From: Acidithiobacillus sp. YTS05
Lineage (GTDB): Bacteria > Pseudomonadota > Gammaproteobacteria > Acidithiobacillales > Acidithiobacillaceae
Length of the DNA stretch: 64,000 nucleotides
NCBI RefSeq assembly: GCF_024396695.1
Contig: NZ_CP094359.1
Coordinates: 62,001-126,000 of the forward strand
Direction of reading: 5' to 3'
Below, in pieces: positions 38,874-47,376 of this stretch. Each line of letters begins with the position of its first letter. The first letter of the stretch is position 1. The position numbers and the translations under genes are program-made. The notes below the pieces were generated by a model that saw only the letters and a list, made by a program, of their open reading frames with translations, was not told the origin of the DNA and ran no database searches.

Positions 38874-41017
38874 GCTTTCTTGCCCTCAACCAACTGTTGG
38901 AATTCTCCGAGGACGGGCACACTGAGCGGGTATTGTGGATCGACGCGGGCGACCCGGGCTATGTTTGCATAGACATTCATGCTGAGCACTCCAACCCGCT
39001 GTACCGACGTCACGCCGATGTGATTCGCCTGCTGGATGAGGGTGTTGTCCAACTAGGCAAAGAAGATTCCTTGCTCATCAACAAGAGTGAAGGCCGGCTC
39101 TCTGCTGCACAACGGGCTAAGCGCGACCAAAACTTTGCTCGGATCGCTCCGGTTCTGCAGCGGCAGCCGGAGATCTTTGATCTCCGCAAGCGCGGCAAAA
39201 TCCTTGCTGAATTTTCTTCCACTCATGGGGAAAGTCATCACAGCCTGTTGCGGTTGTTGCGTCGTTACTGGCAGCGCGGCATGACACCGAACGCTCTGCT
39301 GCCCGATTACGCCAATTCCGGCGCACGTGGCCGGGAACGCGCTGCCACTGGCAAGCGTCGTGGACGACCACCGAAGAACGACGGGAACTCCGTCAATGTC
39401 ACGCCGGAAACGCGCGCGATTTTCAAGGCGGCCGTCACCCGATTTTATGCCATGCATCCGGTTTTTGAGCTGACGGAGTGTTACCACGCGATGCTGCGTG
39501 CCTCTTTTTCGGATTCGGTGGTAGACCCCGGCACCGGCCAGCAGGAATGGGTTTTGCGTTCGGGTGCGCCAAGCTGGTGGCAGTTTCGTTACTGGTATCA
39601 GAAAGATAACGACATTTTTGCGCTCAAACGTCGTCGGGCATCTTCACGCGTCTATGACAAGGACATGCGCGCTCTGACCAGCACGGCAACGGGGGAGACT
39701 GTTGGCCCGGGCTCGCGTTACCTCATCGACGCGACGATTGCGGATATTTATCTCGTCTCCCGCTATTTTCCCGACAAAATCGTCGGTCGACCCGTGGTGT
39801 ATGTGGTCATAGACGTATTCAGTCGAATGATCGCCGGGTTACACGTGGGATTCGAGGGGCCGAGCTGGGTCGGCGCCATGCAGGCGTTAGGCAACGCCGT
39901 GCTCGATAAAACGGACTACTGCGCCCAATTTGGTGTTGCTATCGACACTGCGGACTGGCCGTGCCAAGGCATGCCGGAGGCAATTCTGGGCGACCGCGGA
40001 GAAATGGTTGGCGAGATGATCGAAACGCTGATTCAGACTTTCGCCGTCCGAATAGAGAATTCAGCTCCATACCGTGCCGACTGGAAGGGGGTTGTAGAAC
40101 AACAGTTTCGCCTGCTGCCTGCGAGATTCAAGGCCTATACGCCTGGGTATATTCAGACAGACTATCGGGAGCGTGGGGGTAACGACTACCGCTTGGACGC
40201 GAAACTAAATATTGATCAGTTTACCAAGATTCTGATTTATTGTGTAAAGTACTATAATACCCAGCATCGGGTCAAGGAGTACCCGCTTGCTCCAGAGATG
40301 ATTCATGATGCAATTCCAGCTGTTCCGATCGAGCTATGGAATTGGGGGATTTCGCACCGTAGCGGTCGGCTTCGTCGCTACCCGGATGAGATCGTGCGCC
40401 TTAGCCTGTTACCACATGCGGACGCGATGGTAACTGCCAGAGGTATCCGCTTATTCGGGCTGTATTACTCCTGTTCGTTTGCCATGCAAGAGCATTGGTT
40501 TGAACGTGCGCGCCAAATTCGAAATTGGCGGGTCCGTGTTTCTTATGATCCGCGTTGTATGGATGCTATATGGTTGCAGGGGAAGTCTGGGCAACCGCGG
40601 TTCATCGCTTGTACCCTTATGGAGCAAAGCCGCGAGCATGCATGCAAGACTCTATGGGAGATCGACCAATTACGGCAGGCATCGAAGGAGGTTGCTCATA
40701 GTCACCAGCGTAGCGAAACAACCGGACGTATCAATCTGGTCGATCAAATTCAACGGGTCGTTGCCGATGCCAAATCACGGCTTCCCCTGGTTTCTGATCG
40801 GTCTGATCGCCAAAGAACCAAGGACATCCGTGGTAACCGTCGCGCGGAACTGGCTGCCTTACGTCATAAGGACGCAACGCGCACGACAAGTATGAAGACG
40901 GACGTCCCTGCCGAGGTTGTTTCTTTCCCTGGCGCTCCACCCACAAAGGACTACAGCCTGCCGGATATCACGGAGATGCTGCACAAATTTCGCGAAGGCG
41001 AGCAGGAAGAGGAGTAA
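38870..41017 (+). CDS. tnsB: Tn7-like transposase subunit TnsB (DDE integrase)
   Basis: TnsB binds the end repeats and performs 3' cleavage and strand transfer. The 715-residue protein has a DDE triad D287 (YLIDATIADIYL), D375 (ILGDRGEM) and E410 (GVVEQQFRL). The spacings of 88 and 35 residues equal those of Tn7 TnsB (D273, D361, E396). ATG 38870 overlaps the tnsA stop as ATGA; the open frame upstream is a shadow of tnsA. N-terminal helix-turn-helix regions would bind the AATAAAG repeats. No defects seen. Confidence 0.95.
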   Translation: MSFLALNQLLEFSEDGHTERVLWIDAGDPGYVCIDIHAEHSNPLYRRHADVIRLLDEGVVQLGKEDSLLINKSEGRLSAAQRAKRDQNFARIAPVLQRQPEIFDLRKRGKILAEFSSTHGESHHSLLRLLRRYWQRGMTPNALLPDYANSGARGRERAATGKRRGRPPKNDGNSVNVTPETRAIFKAAVTRFYAMHPVFELTECYHAMLRASFSDSVVDPGTGQQEWVLRSGAPSWWQFRYWYQKDNDIFALKRRRASSRVYDKDMRALTSTATGETVGPGSRYLIDATIADIYLVSRYFPDKIVGRPVVYVVIDVFSRMIAGLHVGFEGPSWVGAMQALGNAVLDKTDYCAQFGVAIDTADWPCQGMPEAILGDRGEMVGEMIETLIQTFAVRIENSAPYRADWKGVVEQQFRLLPARFKAYTPGYIQTDYRERGGNDYRLDAKLNIDQFTKILIYCVKYYNTQHRVKEYPLAPEMIHDAIPAVPIELWNWGISHRSGRLRRYPDEIVRLSLLPHADAMVTARGIRLFGLYYSCSFAMQEHWFERARQIRNWRVRVSYDPRCMDAIWLQGKSGQPRFIACTLMEQSREHACKTLWEIDQLRQASKEVAHSHQRSETTGRINLVDQIQRVVADAKSRLPLVSDRSDRQRTKDIRGNRRAELAALRHKDATRTTSMKTDVPAEVVSFPGAPPTKDYSLPDITEMLHKFREGEQEEE

Positions 41018-41023
41018 GTCACC

Positions 41024-42646
41024 ATGGCTTCATCCCCGACCGACCCCCCTCTTTTGCCGGAGTTTCGGGACAACCCCTTCATCAATCGCTTACCGCCGCA
41101 GCTCTCACAGCGAAATGCTTGGCAGTTTCTGTCCGACCCGCCGGAGTTTAACCCTGAGGAGCGGACCTATCCAATCCAACTCCGAATGAATTGCCTGTAT
41201 CGGCTCCGCCGCTTCTTCGAGCCCCTGGAACACCACCTGCGGCTGGAATCAGCTTTTTCCACCCTGTTACGCCAGGGTTATGTCAGCCGCAATCCCTTGC
41301 AGTCAGATTACATCTGGCGTCTGCAAGATGGCCATGAGCGCATCCTCGCCCGCGATCTCAGTGCGGGACGTCATTATGTTGGAGGAACTGCGGAAGGGTT
41401 TGCGCTCATTGGAGCCTCAGGGGCGGGTAAAAGCACTGCGATCAATCGGATTCTGAGCTACTACCCGCAGGTTGTTACGCATGACGAACCCTTTAGCCTT
41501 CAGCAGGTGGTTTGGCTCAAGCTCGACTGTCCCCACCAGGGCTCACCGAAGCAGCTCTGCATGCATTTTTTCCAGGAGCTTGATTTGGCCCTAGGCGCGC
41601 GAACGTTTGCCCAATTTGGCAAAACGCGCAATCCGGTGGACTTGATGATGGCCCAGATGGCGCAACTCGCAAATCGCCATGCACTTGGCGTGCTCATCAT
41701 TGACGAGATACAACATCTGACCTTGGCCAAGGGAGTGGGGCGGGATGCTTTACTGAACTTCTTGGTGACCCTCATCAATACCATCGGTATTCCGGTAATT
41801 ATGATTGGGACGATGGGGGCCCTGTCCCTCTTCCAGGATGACTTTCGGCAAGCCCGTCGCGCCAGTGGCATCGGGTGCGCGGTCTGGGAGCGCCTGCGGC
41901 CAGAGTCAGCATGGGACCACTTCGTCGACGTCTTGTGGAAATACCAATGGACGCGGCAAGAAACTCCGCTTACAGACGAAATCCGCTATGTTTTATATGA
42001 GGAAAGTCAGGGGGTCATTGACGTACTGATCAAGCTGTTTATGTTGGCGCAACTTCAGGTGATGGAGCAGAGCGCTTTCCGCAACACACCCGAGGTGATG
42101 GATGCGCGACTGTTCCGCGAGACATCTGCGAGGCACCTCAAGATCATCGAACCAATGATGAGAGCGCTCAAGACCAATAATCAGCGGGAGATTAGCAAGT
42201 ATGACGATTTGCGACCCTTGGATAGCCACGTTTCACAGGTTTTCCAGAATGTTATGCCGCAAATGGAGACCATTTCGCTATCCATGCCGGACTTCGATTC
42301 TGGAAAGGGCGGGGAATCGGGCGATGTCGACCCGCTGATCGGTGTTTTGGTGCAGGCCGGGTTGGCAACAGACCTTGCCACACCGATGGCCGCCAAGGTT
42401 CGAGCCCTGCACCCTGATGCTTCGATGCTGGAACTTATCGGCTTCGTCTCTGTTTTGTTACAAGATCCGGGGAATGCGGTGCCAAGGAAGGGTAAACGCC
42501 CATCAGGAAAGCAAGTACCACGCAAACCTTTGGCAGTATCCAGGATCTCGGACATGGTGCGAGAGGGCCAGGAGGTTGGGCGAAATGCCGAAGAATCGCT
42601 GATAGCTGCCGGGCTGATCCGCCGCCCACAATTCGGTCCAGGATGA
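41024..42646 (+). CDS. tnsC: Tn7-like AAA+ regulator TnsC
   Basis: This ATP-dependent switch links target selectors TnsD/TnsE to TnsAB and mediates target immunity. The 540-residue protein has Walker A GASGAGKST at 130-138 and Walker B VLIIDEIQHL from residue 223. The length is close to Tn7 TnsC (555). It lies 6 bp behind tnsB and 3 bp before tnsD. Confidence 0.94.
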   Translation: MASSPTDPPLLPEFRDNPFINRLPPQLSQRNAWQFLSDPPEFNPEERTYPIQLRMNCLYRLRRFFEPLEHHLRLESAFSTLLRQGYVSRNPLQSDYIWRLQDGHERILARDLSAGRHYVGGTAEGFALIGASGAGKSTAINRILSYYPQVVTHDEPFSLQQVVWLKLDCPHQGSPKQLCMHFFQELDLALGARTFAQFGKTRNPVDLMMAQMAQLANRHALGVLIIDEIQHLTLAKGVGRDALLNFLVTLINTIGIPVIMIGTMGALSLFQDDFRQARRASGIGCAVWERLRPESAWDHFVDVLWKYQWTRQETPLTDEIRYVLYEESQGVIDVLIKLFMLAQLQVMEQSAFRNTPEVMDARLFRETSARHLKIIEPMMRALKTNNQREISKYDDLRPLDSHVSQVFQNVMPQMETISLSMPDFDSGKGGESGDVDPLIGVLVQAGLATDLATPMAAKVRALHPDASMLELIGFVSVLLQDPGNAVPRKGKRPSGKQVPRKPLAVSRISDMVREGQEVGRNAEESLIAAGLIRRPQFGPG

Positions 42647-42649
42647 TCT

Positions 42650-44470
42650 ATGTTGACGTACCTGCCCGCGCTGCATCCCGAGGAGCTGCTATATAGCCTA
42701 TTGGCACGAACATGCCGCCACAGCGGATGGCAAAGCCCGAAGCTTGCTCTGGAGGAGTTTTTTGGGCACCGGAGTGTTCGTGCAGGAGTGTTTCTGCAGA
42801 CGGAATTGAACTGTCTCGCTGATCGATTACCGGCTCGGCGCCAATTGACTTCAAAACGGTTGGCGCACAAAACCACCTTGCTGCCCTATCTCACAGCTTT
42901 TTCGACGCCTGATGTTCGTGACTGGGCGCTAAATGTTCTGATGGGTGAAAACGGGGATGCCGATACCCTGTATATCAGATTGGGGCTTGTCGCTAGTTCC
43001 GTGAACCTTACTACCACGCTGCGGTATTGTCCGGCTTGCCGCACGGAGATGCTGGAGAAGTACGGCGAACTCTACTGGCGGCGCGACCATCAACTTCCTG
43101 GCGTACTGGTTTGCCCAACTCATGCCGTGCCACTCGTCGATAGCCGGGTGATTCTCTCGCATACTGGTCAACATGAATTCATCGCTGCCGATGAGAACAA
43201 TTGCCCAGCCAATCCAAATCTGCCATCTTGGTCAGATCGCGCAAACGTTGCTGCACGGCTACTCGAGATCGCCAAGGCCAGCGTCGCTCTTTTGATCGCA
43301 CCACCAAATCCGCTTCCACTGCACAGCTGGGGTCGGGAATACCGGACCGCGTTGCGGGCGCGGGGGTTCGGTCGCGGTAACTCCCATATCGATCAATCCG
43401 CTCTGCTGCATTCCTACGATGCCCGCTTTGGGGCGGTCATCGATGTCTTACCGGAAGCCATACCCGACGGGTGGCTGGAAGCCATCACACGCAAACACCG
43501 TCACGCTTTTGCCCCACTACGCCATATTCTGATTCGTCTGCTGATCGATTCTCGGCCCTTGGTGCCGGAGCTTCGCCCATTCGGCGACGGACCTTGGCCC
43601 TGTTGCAATCCGCTCGCCGAGCATTACGGGCACCTAATGATCGCCGAATGCCAACTCCATGCGGAAAAAAGGAAAATCATTGGAGTGTTCCGTTGCACCT
43701 GTGGCTACGCGTTCAGCAGAGCGGCACATCCCGATAGTCGTCCCAGAATCCTGAACTTTGGCCCTCTGTTCGAGAGCCGACTGCGCGAACTAGTTATTTC
43801 CGGGACCAGTTTGCGCGGTACTGCCAAGGCCTTGCATGTCGACACCAGGACAGTGTTGCGTTACGTCGCTCGACTGGAGTTGACGACCCCTTGGAAGGTC
43901 TTGCCAAAGCAAGTCACATTGCCGCCTCCCGACCGCATGACCATGCGTGAACGATGGAATCGAGCGTATTGTGCAGAGCGGAGCCTTACCCGAAAGGAAC
44001 TGCGTAAGCGGATGCCTGCAGTGTATATGTGGCTCTACCGCTATGACCGGGAGTGGCTGGGGTCCCAGCCACCTTTGCCCAGGTCCTTGAGAAACAACAG
44101 AGCGCGCATCAACTGGGCACATGTAGACGCCCAAACTGCAGAGTTTTTGCGAGGCGAAGCAGATAAGTTGTTGACTCATCTCCCTCCGGTTCGGGTTACC
44201 CGTGCCGCATTGGAGCGCGCTCTGGATCGACGAGGTTGGCTGGGGAAGCGGCTACACAAATTGCCGCTGTGCGCGTCAATCCTGGACGAGGTGACGGAAA
44301 ATGAGGATGCGTTCCAATGTCGGCGCATTGCTTGGGCCTATGCAGAATTGTGCCGGCAGGGATTGCCTGTCCAAGCCTGGCGGCTACGCCGATTGGCCGG
44401 CCTGCCGGAACAGTGTGCAACAGTAGTGGAGACGGCTATCTTCGCTGCCCAGAACCGAGGGGAGAGATGA
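42650..44470 (+). CDS. tnsD: Tn7-like target selector TnsD (TniQ family)
   Basis: TnsD recognises the glmS 3' end and steers insertion to attTn7. The 606-residue protein has an N-terminal TniQ domain with the zinc ligands C127, C130 (YCPACRTEM), C155 and H158 (CPTH), matching the CCCH finger of Tn7 TnsD. A helix-turn-helix at about 380-410 (ISGTSLRGTAKALHVDTRTV) follows. It is longer than Tn7 TnsD (508). E1 and E2 both sit behind glmS, which agrees with attTn7 specificity. Confidence 0.93.
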   Translation: MLTYLPALHPEELLYSLLARTCRHSGWQSPKLALEEFFGHRSVRAGVFLQTELNCLADRLPARRQLTSKRLAHKTTLLPYLTAFSTPDVRDWALNVLMGENGDADTLYIRLGLVASSVNLTTTLRYCPACRTEMLEKYGELYWRRDHQLPGVLVCPTHAVPLVDSRVILSHTGQHEFIAADENNCPANPNLPSWSDRANVAARLLEIAKASVALLIAPPNPLPLHSWGREYRTALRARGFGRGNSHIDQSALLHSYDARFGAVIDVLPEAIPDGWLEAITRKHRHAFAPLRHILIRLLIDSRPLVPELRPFGDGPWPCCNPLAEHYGHLMIAECQLHAEKRKIIGVFRCTCGYAFSRAAHPDSRPRILNFGPLFESRLRELVISGTSLRGTAKALHVDTRTVLRYVARLELTTPWKVLPKQVTLPPPDRMTMRERWNRAYCAERSLTRKELRKRMPAVYMWLYRYDREWLGSQPPLPRSLRNNRARINWAHVDAQTAEFLRGEADKLLTHLPPVRVTRAALERALDRRGWLGKRLHKLPLCASILDEVTENEDAFQCRRIAWAYAELCRQGLPVQAWRLRRLAGLPEQCATVVETAIFAAQNRGER

Positions 44471-46116
44471 AAGTCAGAGCATTTGCCAATGATCGGGGCG
44501 AACTCACGCTGCGTTGGCTCAATTCAATAGCGAAAAGCTCCGACAATAGGATGTGGGTTACCGCGTTGTTTCTCAGAGACAACGGGGAGACCGTATCCCG
44601 GCGTCTTCCGTTTGGCATGTTGCCCTTTCTGATGCCGGGATTCGTTGTATCGCGGGGTGAGGTTCTGACCACTCGTCTGGGCGGAAAACAGGGTAGAGCG
44701 ATGATTTCTGACCTTTCCGCACGGGAGGTCGTTACAATCCACGACGCGGTGACTCGTCGTCACTACGATTTGGGGGGACACACTGGCGGCAGCCACCGCA
44801 TCCTTCGATACGAATCCAGAGGTTGGGTCATTCTGATCCCCGAGATGGAGTTGATCCGATTTTTGTTTCTCCACGGTAAGGTGATGGCAAATGCCATTTT
44901 ACAGCCCTTGGGCCTGATGGATCTGGCCATCACCCCAACCCCCGGTTCTTATCGAGAAATCCTGATCGAGTTTCAGGCGGGTATGCCGCGTGCATTGACT
45001 CGTCCTGAATTTGTCAAAGAGTTCGCGTGGTTGGCGGTTCACCCCGATGGAAGGAGGGCATGGGATAGTGTCCTACGACTCAGCCAAGGGGAGCGAAGCT
45101 TAATGTTTGAGCCGCCACCTCTGAAAAATTGTCGTGTGACCTTTCGTGGTGTCGCTCTGAATAAGGTCTGGCTGGTCCTCGAAATCCTGGCTATATCAGG
45201 CCGTAGCCTGCCGGCATCAATCATCAACTGGACGCACCCTTCGGAAAGAGAGCGGGAAGAAGATACCAAGGAGGGAGAGGATGGCAAGCAATCGGAAGAA
45301 GACAACCTGGACGACAGCCGCCCCAGACAGGTTTGCGAGGAACTGGTTGATGACCAATCGGAGAGTAAACAGGATGTCAATCAAGCGCTGATTCTTCTGG
45401 GTGGCAAACGAGGAGAATTTGAGACACTTGCATGGGTGAAGAAGGTGCTGTCTCCTCCACACTCGCGATCAAGGAGGCCAAGTTCCTCTGAACAACAGGA
45501 GGGTGGATTGCGAAAAAAAAGAATCGCTACAGGCCTTCCGGTTGACCCTCGTTTGTCACCGGTGACTGTTACCAAACCAGTTAGCATGGGGGAAAGAGCT
45601 GTCGCCGGAGGTCTACCCCCCGTTGAAGTGTCCGTGCTGGAGCCTCTGAATAGGGATGCTGTCGGCGATCTTGGGCTCCTGGTCAAGGTGCTGCAGCAAG
45701 TTGAGATGCTGCAATCCGATGTGACCTTGTCGGTTTCTCTGGTGGCCTTAAAGGCTGGTCATGGAGCCATTTCGCGCCATGGCCCACGCGCTTGCCTGGT
45801 GGCGGTGTTCACAGCTCCGACCCGGTTCCCCAGAGTAGTTCTTGATGTCGATCACAACAATCTTCCGGGTGCATTATCGGGGTTGCTGCTGCGCTACAAT
45901 CGGCAATGTAGCCTTGCCGATATGGAGCGGCAGGTAAAGCAGTTACTGGACAATATGGTAGACCTTTCGGGCCGGTGGGATGAGAAAACAGAATGGGAAT
46001 TGTCTAGCTACGCGACAGTTACACGATTGCCCAAGCTCGCCCGGATGACGAAAAAGGGGAATGATGAGAACTATGTGAAAAGATGGGCAAAGAGGCTAAA
46101 GGCCCTGCTATGGTAA
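44467..46116 (+). CDS. tnsE: Tn7-like target selector TnsE
   Basis: TnsE directs insertion to lagging-strand DNA in conjugating plasmids and during repair, by contact with the sliding clamp. The 549-residue protein (Tn7 TnsE: 538) starts MKVRAFANDRGELTLRWLNS and has the C-terminal region ARACLVAVFTAPTRFPRVVL. A charged, low-complexity middle (about 255-300, E/D/K rich) is seen. ATG 44467 overlaps the tnsD stop (ATGA). Family assignment rests on position and overall pattern. Confidence 0.85.
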   Translation: MKVRAFANDRGELTLRWLNSIAKSSDNRMWVTALFLRDNGETVSRRLPFGMLPFLMPGFVVSRGEVLTTRLGGKQGRAMISDLSAREVVTIHDAVTRRHYDLGGHTGGSHRILRYESRGWVILIPEMELIRFLFLHGKVMANAILQPLGLMDLAITPTPGSYREILIEFQAGMPRALTRPEFVKEFAWLAVHPDGRRAWDSVLRLSQGERSLMFEPPPLKNCRVTFRGVALNKVWLVLEILAISGRSLPASIINWTHPSEREREEDTKEGEDGKQSEEDNLDDSRPRQVCEELVDDQSESKQDVNQALILLGGKRGEFETLAWVKKVLSPPHSRSRRPSSSEQQEGGLRKKRIATGLPVDPRLSPVTVTKPVSMGERAVAGGLPPVEVSVLEPLNRDAVGDLGLLVKVLQQVEMLQSDVTLSVSLVALKAGHGAISRHGPRACLVAVFTAPTRFPRVVLDVDHNNLPGALSGLLLRYNRQCSLADMERQVKQLLDNMVDLSGRWDEKTEWELSSYATVTRLPKLARMTKKGNDENYVKRWAKRLKALLW

Positions 46117-46366
46117 TAAACAACGGGCTTTACTGCCGTCAGTGGCCCACAATATGGCGCCATGTATGAGCGCCCTCAGTTTTGCAAGATGCCTCAGCAG
46201 GCGCTGTTGCGTTGGGCGGAGCCGTTGAGCGCAAGGAACAGCTGTTCCCCAATTCCTGCTACGGGTCAGGGTAGTTGCAACTTCAGGAAGGACGGAGTAG
46301 CTTCCTCGTTTCAATACAGGTACGTTGTGTAACATCATTAATACAAAGACAAGGAGGGGGTCTGCT

Positions 46367-47140
46367 TTGCCTCTCAGTGAAGACGATACGGAGTTGGCTT
46401 TACTTCTTCCTAGCCGGGGAAACTTACCCTTGGTCGAGTTCCTGCCGCTCGTATTTCTATCAGGATCCCACGAATTCTTGTTGCCCAACCCGGAAGACCT
46501 GGGGGCAGCAGAAGGGCAAAGTGCCATTTTTTACACCCCGGATTCGGGGGACAATGGTACCCTATGCCACTTTCTGCGCTGGGAAGGGCGAGAGTTTCTA
46601 CTAGAACCGGCGGGTCCCTCCCTCAGTGCAGAGACGCAGCTACGTAAGCCACTCATCTTTCTGCTGGCACGGCCACAGATTTTGGGGTTCTTCGCAGACT
46701 GGAAGTATTCTGGTGAAGGTCTTCACCATTTTGAACTGCCCACCCGTGTGCTTGCCAGAAGCGCTCGTAGGCAACGGCGAGTGCCGATTGAAGGCAACAT
46801 CCTGATGCGATCGAAGAATGGCAGGACGCTCTATGGCAAGCTGCACGACTTCAGTCCCGGGGGGGCCTCGATGTTCCTGGATCAGGACATCCTGGAGCCT
46901 GGAGAGATGGTATTGGTGGAGTTCGAGATTCCGGAGTGTGGGATCTGTGAAACGGTTGCTACCATAGCACGCCGGGAGCGCATCACCCACCCGATCTACC
47001 CGTATTTGTATGGCATTTACTTTCAGCTGACTGAGGCCCAGCAGCGGAAGGCAGAACACCTGTACCTATGCAAAAAGGCCGAACAGATCAAAAAAGTGGT
47101 TAACTCTGCTCAGGATCGCTTTTCTGGCAAAACCTTCTAA
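46367..47140 (+). CDS. PilZ-domain protein
   Basis: The 257-residue protein has a C-terminal PilZ domain with both c-di-GMP motifs: RRQRRVPIEG and, about 25 residues later, DFSPGGASMFL. The N-terminal half (~1-125) is unrecognised. The start is probably TTG 46367, with AAGGAGGGGG 6-15 bp upstream; a longer open frame begins at TTG 46325. It is the first cargo gene behind tnsE, after about 250 bp without a gene, and leads a c-di-GMP group with two GGDEF–EAL genes. Confidence 0.8.
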   Translation: MPLSEDDTELALLLPSRGNLPLVEFLPLVFLSGSHEFLLPNPEDLGAAEGQSAIFYTPDSGDNGTLCHFLRWEGREFLLEPAGPSLSAETQLRKPLIFLLARPQILGFFADWKYSGEGLHHFELPTRVLARSARRQRRVPIEGNILMRSKNGRTLYGKLHDFSPGGASMFLDQDILEPGEMVLVEFEIPECGICETVATIARRERITHPIYPYLYGIYFQLTEAQQRKAEHLYLCKKAEQIKKVVNSAQDRFSGKTF

Positions 47141-47142
47141 CT

Positions 47143-47376
47143 ATGCGGAAGATTTTTCCACTTGATTTGGGACGTGATGCCCGTTGGCGTCGGCATTGTC
47201 TGAATGAGCTGGCAAAACGCTGGCGGATGCCGCCAGAGCAGATACTGGATACCTTGCTGTTGGAGGCCTATCTCCAGATGATCGTTGATGGAGCACGGCC
47301 GCCGACCCAACGTGATGGGGAAAGGATGGCAGATGGCGATGCTGAAGGAAGGGATGGGGACAACTGGTCTTCCTGA
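47143..47376 (+). CDS. Small hypothetical protein
   Basis: A 77-codon frame starting 2 bp after the PilZ gene. The first ~50 residues (RDARWRRHCLNELAKRWRMP, then PEQILDTLLLEAYLQMIVDG) look like a compact helical domain, perhaps DNA- or protein-binding. It overlaps the following GGDEF–EAL gene by about 44 bp. I do not recognise it. Confidence 0.5.
   Translation: MRKIFPLDLGRDARWRRHCLNELAKRWRMPPEQILDTLLLEAYLQMIVDGARPPTQRDGERMADGDAEGRDGDNWSS

Noticed and set aside
38031..46116. CRISPR-associated transposon
   Set aside because: No cas genes or CRISPR repeats were seen, and tnsD and tnsE are both present, so this is a canonical Tn7-like system.
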